NCBI GenBank assembly: GCA_947259495.1
Contig: CAMYLV010000009.1
Span: 28,073 to 92,072, forward strand
Length of the DNA: 64,000 nt
DNA from: an uncultured Desulfobacterales bacterium
Lineage (GTDB): Bacteria > Desulfobacterota > Desulfobacteria > Desulfobacterales > JAHEIW01
Direction: 5' to 3'
Shown: in pieces, positions 59,810 to 64,000 of the stretch
Position numbering within the stretch: the first letter of the stretch is position 1
Layout: each line of letters starts with the position of its first letter
Position numbers and translations under genes: made by a program
Notes under the pieces: generated by a model
What the model was told of the DNA's origin: nothing
Database searches by the model: none
The model's input: only the letters and a program-made list of their open reading frames with translations

Positions 59810-60445
59810 ATGACAAAAGCCAAAGATGCGGATGAATTTATTGTCCAGCAACGGCAGGCCATCGCTCAAAATCCGGAATGCGGCAATTCCCATTACAACC
59901 TGGGCGTTGCCCTGATGGGCCAGAAAAAATATGATGAGGCCGAGAAACACCTCAATGAAGCCATTGAGAACAGCCCCGGTCTGGCTGAAGCTTATGTGGC
60001 CCTTGGCGGTATCGCTTTGCAGCGCGGCGATCTGGACGGTTGCCTGCGGCAAAACCGAACGGCGGTAAAAGCCAGACCCGGTTTTTCCGAGGGCTGGGGC
60101 AACATCGGTTTTATCGAACTTCAAAAGGGAAACCTCGACGAGGCCATCAAGGCGCTGGAAAAGGCGACGACCTTTAATTTCAGGTATGTCCAAGCATTTA
60201 CCAATCTGGCCAACGCCTATTTGATGAAAGGCATGATCGACGAAAGCATTGAATCCAATCTGAAAGCTTTAACGCTACACCCGGACTTTGCGCCGGCCCA
60301 CAACAACCTTGCCATCGCCTATCTTGAAAAAGGAGAGACCAAAGAAGCCATCGAACACTGTGAGCGGGCAATCGAACTGGGATACGAGGTACCGCCTGAA
60401 ATATTAAAAGAAATTGAAAAACTCAAGGAATCAGATGGCAGATGA
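59810..60445 (+). CDS. TPR-repeat protein
   Basis: A 211-residue soluble protein made almost entirely of tetratricopeptide repeats: about five 34-residue units from residue 20, such as YNLGVALMGQKKYDEAEKHL, LAEAYVALGGIALQRGDLDG and HNNLAIAYLEKGETKEAIEH. It has no signal or membrane helix, so it is cytosolic and probably an adaptor. AGAAGGAAACC precedes ATG 59810. It lies in front of the unrecognised kinase-like gene and dsrAB; whether they are functionally linked is not known. Confidence 0.85.
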   Translation: MTKAKDADEFIVQQRQAIAQNPECGNSHYNLGVALMGQKKYDEAEKHLNEAIENSPGLAEAYVALGGIALQRGDLDGCLRQNRTAVKARPGFSEGWGNIGFIELQKGNLDEAIKALEKATTFNFRYVQAFTNLANAYLMKGMIDESIESNLKALTLHPDFAPAHNNLAIAYLEKGETKEAIEHCERAIELGYEVPPEILKEIEKLKESDGR

Positions 60446-60545
60446 TAGATGACAGAAGTCAGATGACAGAAATCAGAAGACAAAAAAATTTATCCATTTT
60501 ATTCTGTCCTCGGCCCTCTGTTTTCTGTCCTCTGACTCCTAACCT
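60436..60545. repeat. GACAGA-type inverted repeat
   Basis: GATAGATGACAGAAGTCAGA near 60445 and the stretch TTTTCTGTCCTCTGACTCCT at 60521-60540 form imperfect arms around about 45 bases, between the TPR gene and the gene at 60558. It reads like the mirror repeats found elsewhere in this window but with a different unit. Confidence 0.6.
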
Positions 60546-60557
60546 CTGAAACGAAAC

Positions 60558-61742
60558 ATGCCCCACTTTTCCTTTTTTACATCCCGCAGCAAAGAACCTG
60601 TCACTAAAGACAGCCCGATATGGCAGCAACCCTTACCCCTGAGACTGGATGCTCTACTCAAGGCAGATGACGCATCGGTGAACCATGCGGATTATTTCCG
60701 GGCCGCGCAAGCGTTTCTGGAAGCCCGTTCTTATGACATCATCACCCGGGCGGCTTCTCAACGACTTGGCCGCAAGATCAAGCCGCAGGACATTTCAGCA
60801 ATTCGTATCCGCCTCGAAAAACACGGTGCCTATTATCATCCAGCGCGCGTCGAGACCATCGTGGATCAAAAAAAACTTTCCTTTGTCCTCAACGTGGCCC
60901 TATCTGAATCCGGCCAGCGCTTTGTCGAAAGGGACTATCATAACTTAAAGCGCCTGAATGTCGAGACAACGTGTCACTATTTACCGCAGGTGTATGGTTG
61001 GGAACGGATTACCGGTTCAGTGGGATTGAATTTCGGCATGTTTCTGGGAGAATGGTTTGATGGCTACCATGAATTCCACCTTGCACCGGATCCGGCCGCT
61101 AAAACGCTTAAAATTATCGTCTGGGATGAGACCCGCGGAAGGTTTTTTCTGACAGGCGAACAGATGAAGACACTCTATGCCCAGGCGGCAAAAATACTGA
61201 CCTGTTACTATAATCTGGAGTCCTTTGAGCAGATTTTGGCCTGGCACCACGCTGCCGGTGATTTTGTGGTGAACATTGAAAACGAAAGGCCCGGATTAAG
61301 ACTTGTCACCGTCCGGCGGTATACAGCGATCTTTAAAGACAAACAGCAGCCACCGGCAGACGCAAACGACCCGCAACGGTTGTTGCAGGCCCTATTGGTT
61401 TTCTTTTTAAAACTTTCGATTCAGATGCGCCTGGATCGCCTAGGGGGGGTCGGGGAAATGGTCTGGTCGGATAAAGCTGCAGTTGACGCCACCCTAACCG
61501 GCTTTTTGGACGCCCTGACCATGAAACCGGATGTTGACGTTTTGCCGGATTCACCGCTGGCTTGTTTCATCGCTTATCTTTCAGCATGTCAGGCCTCGGA
61601 CTTACTTGATTTGTCAGCGGCGATCGTCAACCGCTTTAACCCCCGTATGCCGGAGCTGTTCGTTATCAAGAAAAATTTAAGCAAACATGTGGAAGCGCTC
61701 TACAGTTCGATCCAACAATTTTTATCGATTTCCGCTACATAG
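60558..61742 (+). CDS. Unrecognised protein, possibly protein-kinase-like
   Basis: A 394-residue cytosolic protein I cannot name. The middle has kinase-like rhythm: FVLNVALSESGQRFVERDYH (ATP-lobe-like Ala and Glu), LPQVYGWERITGS, FGMFLGEWFDGYHEFHLA (hinge-like) and WHHAAGDFVVNIE (a catalytic-loop-like HxAxxD). These point to an atypical kinase-like or aminoglycoside-phosphotransferase-like fold by eye only. It precedes dsrAB by about 280 bases and may be under separate control. The start at ATG 60558 has no clear ribosome-binding site because a repeat lies directly upstream. Confidence 0.5.
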   Translation: MPHFSFFTSRSKEPVTKDSPIWQQPLPLRLDALLKADDASVNHADYFRAAQAFLEARSYDIITRAASQRLGRKIKPQDISAIRIRLEKHGAYYHPARVETIVDQKKLSFVLNVALSESGQRFVERDYHNLKRLNVETTCHYLPQVYGWERITGSVGLNFGMFLGEWFDGYHEFHLAPDPAAKTLKIIVWDETRGRFFLTGEQMKTLYAQAAKILTCYYNLESFEQILAWHHAAGDFVVNIENERPGLRLVTVRRYTAIFKDKQQPPADANDPQRLLQALLVFFLKLSIQMRLDRLGGVGEMVWSDKAAVDATLTGFLDALTMKPDVDVLPDSPLACFIAYLSACQASDLLDLSAAIVNRFNPRMPELFVIKKNLSKHVEALYSSIQQFLSISAT

Positions 61743-61835
61743 AGCGTTTTTTCTTTGACCGGCCGCAAAATGTAGTATTGCCGGCTTAACTAGTCGATCA
61801 TTGAGACTTAAATCCGCTCTAACGCGCCTTTTTTA

Positions 61836-61864
61836 TTGACAAGCCTAAAGATTAATTCTATATC
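61836..61864 (+). promoter_or_regulatory. Sigma-70-type promoter for dsrAB
   Basis: TTGACA (61836-61841), a 17-base spacer, then TATATC (61859-61864). This is a near-ideal vegetative promoter about 155 bases before the dsrA start. It implies a leader with at least two further purine-rich ribosome-binding-like sites before dsrA. Confidence 0.65.
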
Positions 61865-62020
61865 AGATCCTTTGATTAAATTTAAAAAAAATCACTGAAA
61901 ATATTTAAGATAAAGGCTGAAAAAAACAGGTTGAGAGGAGGTGAATTGCAGCGAATCCCGGGAGGGGAAGATGATTCTTACTCGTTGAAGCGAAATTACT
62001 AACATTAATGGAGGTAAATA

Positions 62021-63334
62021 ATGGCAAAACATAAAACCCCGTTGTTGGACCAGCTTGAAAGCGGGCCGTGGCCAAGCTTTGTTTCGGATTTGAAACAACA
62101 GGCCGAAGTCAGAGCTAAAAACAAGGAGAAGATCGAATTTCAGATTCCGGAAGATGTTGTCGAAGACCTTCTGGGCATATTGGAGCTTTCCTTCAAACAC
62201 GGCCGAACCCATTGGAAACACGGCGGAATCGTCGGCGTTTTCGGCTATGGCGGTGGCGTTATCGGCCGCTATTGTGACCAACCCGAACAGTTTTCGGGTG
62301 TGGCCCACTTCCATACCATGCGCGTAAATCAGCCGGGCGGTAAATTTTATACCGCTGAATACTTAAAACAGCTCTGTGATTTGTGGGACTTCCGCGGCAG
62401 TGGTATTACCAACATGCACGGCTCCACCGGTGATATCATTTTTCTGGGCACCACCACCCCCCAGCTGGAAGAAATTTTCTACGAGATGACTCACAACTAC
62501 AACCAGGACCTGGGCGGTTCGGGTTCCAATTTGCGGACCCCTTCGGACTGCATCGGTCAGGCGCGTTGTGAATATTCCTGTTACGACACCCAGGCGCTCT
62601 GCTATCATCTTACTCAGGAGTATCAGGATGAGCTGCACCGGCCGGCATTTCCCTATAAGTTCAAATTTAAATTTGATGGCTGTCCCAACTGCTGCGTGGC
62701 CTCCATCGCCCGGGCGGATATGTCGTTCATCGGCACCTGGAAAGATGACATCCGCATCGATCAAGAAGCCGTCCAGGCTTACGTTGGCGGCGAGATTGCG
62801 CCCAATGCCAACGACCACAGCGGTCGGGACTGGGGTGCCTTCGACATTCAGAAGGAAGTATGCGACCTTTGTCCCACCGAGTGCATGTGGATGGAAGGCG
62901 ACAAACTGATGATCGAAAACAAGGAATGCAACCGCTGCATGCACTGCATCAACGTCATGCCCCGGGCACTGCGCATTGGAAAGGAGACCGGTCTTTCCAT
63001 CCTGGTCGGCGCCAAGGCTCCGATTCTCGATGGTGCCCAGATGAGCTCGATGCTGGTGCCCTTCGTCAAGGCCGAAGAGCCCTATGATGAAATCAAGGAA
63101 GTCATTGAAGCGATCTGGGATTGGTGGATGGAAGAAGGCAAAAACCGCGAGCGGCTTGGTGAGTTGATGAAGCGTCAGGGTTTCCAGAGACTGCTGGAAG
63201 CAACCGGCCTTAAACCCGATCCGCGCATGGTTAAGGAGCCTAGATCCAACCCGTACATCTTCTGGAAAGAAGACGAGGTACCGGGCGGATTCGAACGAGA
63301 CATCGACGAATTTAGAAAATATCATCAGAGATAG
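62021..63334 (+). CDS. dsrA: Dissimilatory sulfite reductase, alpha subunit
   Basis: With DsrB reduces sulfite in the last step of sulfate respiration, using a siroheme coupled to a [4Fe-4S] cluster in the cytoplasm. The 437-residue protein has the cluster/siroheme Cys set C177-x5-C183 (CIGQARC) and C221-x3-C225 (CPNCC), the DsrA-specific NMHGSTGDIIFLGTTTPQLE segment, and an inserted ferredoxin domain (CDLCPTECMW and CNRCMHCINVMPRAL). Length and motifs are normal for DsrA. Its GGAGGTAAATA site is strong. dsrB follows after a 12-base gap. Confidence 0.98.
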   Translation: MAKHKTPLLDQLESGPWPSFVSDLKQQAEVRAKNKEKIEFQIPEDVVEDLLGILELSFKHGRTHWKHGGIVGVFGYGGGVIGRYCDQPEQFSGVAHFHTMRVNQPGGKFYTAEYLKQLCDLWDFRGSGITNMHGSTGDIIFLGTTTPQLEEIFYEMTHNYNQDLGGSGSNLRTPSDCIGQARCEYSCYDTQALCYHLTQEYQDELHRPAFPYKFKFKFDGCPNCCVASIARADMSFIGTWKDDIRIDQEAVQAYVGGEIAPNANDHSGRDWGAFDIQKEVCDLCPTECMWMEGDKLMIENKECNRCMHCINVMPRALRIGKETGLSILVGAKAPILDGAQMSSMLVPFVKAEEPYDEIKEVIEAIWDWWMEEGKNRERLGELMKRQGFQRLLEATGLKPDPRMVKEPRSNPYIFWKEDEVPGGFERDIDEFRKYHQR

Positions 63335-63346
63335 GGGGATAAGACC

Positions 63347-64000
63347 ATGGCATTTGTATCATCAGGTTACAATCCTGACAAACCGATGGAAAACAGAATT
63401 TCCGACATCGGTCCGAAAAAATACGACGAATTTTATCCGCCGGTGATTGCCAAAAATAAGGGCAAATGGCTGTATCATGATGTCATCAAACCCGGCGTCT
63501 TGGTGCATGTGGCCGAATCCGGCGACAAAGTGTTTACGGTCCGCTGCGGGGGCGCACGCCTTATGAGTACCACCCACATCCGTGAGATCTGCGAAATCGC
63601 CGAAAAGCACTGCGACGGCCACCTGCGGTTTACCACCCGCAACAACATCGAGTTTATGGTGGACGAGGAAAGCAAGGTCGATCCGCTGGTCAAAGATCTT
63701 GAAAGCCGCAAGTTTGCCGGCGGCAGCTTCAAGTTCCCGGTGGGCGGTACCGGCACCTCCATTACCAATATCGTGCACACCCAGGGCTGGCTGCACTGCC
63801 ACACGCCGGCTACCGATGCTTCCGGTCCGGTCAAGGCCACCATGGATGTGCTTTTTGATTATTTCCAGGAGCACAAACTGCCGGCCAAGCTGCGCGTATC
63901 CCTGGCCTGCTGCCTGAACATGTGCGGTGCCGTGCATTGTTCGGATATCGCCATCCTGGGCTATCATCGCAAACCGCCGATGCTGGATCATGAATATCTG
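63347..64000 (+). CDS. dsrB: Dissimilatory sulfite reductase, beta subunit (3' end outside window)
   Basis: Partner of DsrA; carries the catalytic siroheme side in the alpha2beta2 enzyme. The first 218 residues are visible: [60 protein letters not shown] and [18 protein letters not shown], which holds cluster cysteines. The start ATG 63347 follows ATAGGGGGATAAGACC. The frame is open to the last base of the window. Confidence 0.97.
   Translation, partial: MAFVSSGYNPDKPMENRISDIGPKKYDEFYPPVIAKNKGKWLYHDVIKPGVLVHVAESGDKVFTVRCGGARLMSTTHIREICEIAEKHCDGHLRFTTRNNIEFMVDEESKVDPLVKDLESRKFAGGSFKFPVGGTGTSITNIVHTQGWLHCHTPATDASGPVKATMDVLFDYFQEHKLPAKLRVSLACCLNMCGAVHCSDIAILGYHRKPPMLDHEYL

Noticed and set aside
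62363..63325. 320-residue minus-strand ORF inside dsrA
   Set aside because: Antisense shadow of dsrA, whose cysteine motifs fix the coding strand.

Overview
The window looks like a chromosomal segment of a sulfate-reducing bacterium of the Desulfobacterota (Desulfobacterales-like). The best evidence is dsrA and the start of dsrB at the right end. The lineage call rests on this plus general gene style: fused signalling and repair enzymes, many lipoproteins, and mirror-type intergenic repeats. No tRNA, rRNA, CRISPR array, transposase or phage gene was recognised.

Layout. 1-3250: end of an unrecognised gene, a Tat-exported DUF1501-like protein and a small membrane-anchored protein. 3250-11225: a giant alpha-2-macroglobulin in its own unit, flanked by repeat-rich non-coding DNA. 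11226-19000: an SLC13/RCK permease, a coiled-coil/HhH protein, a small HTH protein, NAD synthetase, an ATC-hydrolase-family protein and lipoproteins, many of them directly behind copies of one dispersed repeat. 19012-26375 (minus strand): aminotransferase, archaeal-type thymidylate synthase, gyrB, dnaN, an AT-rich gap, and an rdgC-like gene cut by one in-frame stop. 26628-31039: a fused PHP/EndoQ-like nuclease plus UvrD helicase, and a lytic transglycosylase. 31120-35059: SDR, YqgE/AlgH, lipoprotein and DUF4870 genes. 35373-38616: pdxT and pdxS, divergent from a MocR/PdxR-type regulator. 38665-41426: a truncated HU-like gene too short for ordinary ORF calling, small envelope proteins and a cupin. 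41480-52278 (minus strand): a glycogen cluster of debranching enzyme, broken phosphorylase, synthase and branching enzyme. 52608-61742: DUF2914, fused diadenylate cyclase/YbbR, UGPase, ilvE, a YkgJ-type protein, a dapA-family gene, a TPR protein and an unrecognised kinase-like protein. 62021-64000: dsrA and dsrB (cut by the window end).

How the genes work together. The glycogen genes with UGPase form a storage and nucleotide-sugar block, but the phosphorylase carries a short deletion and frameshift, so phosphorolytic release may be lost unless another copy exists. pdxST and the divergent MocR regulator form a self-contained vitamin B6 unit. dnaN, gyrB, thyA and the rdgC-like and EndoQ/UvrD genes form a DNA replication and repair neighbourhood.

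The most unusual signal is a family of dispersed MITE-like elements. Five plus-strand hairpin copies end 12-33 bp before a start codon, and one minus-strand copy lies further upstream of its gene, in the same transcriptional orientation. One 209-bp element has inverted ends, and two copies bracket a 516-bp non-coding block.
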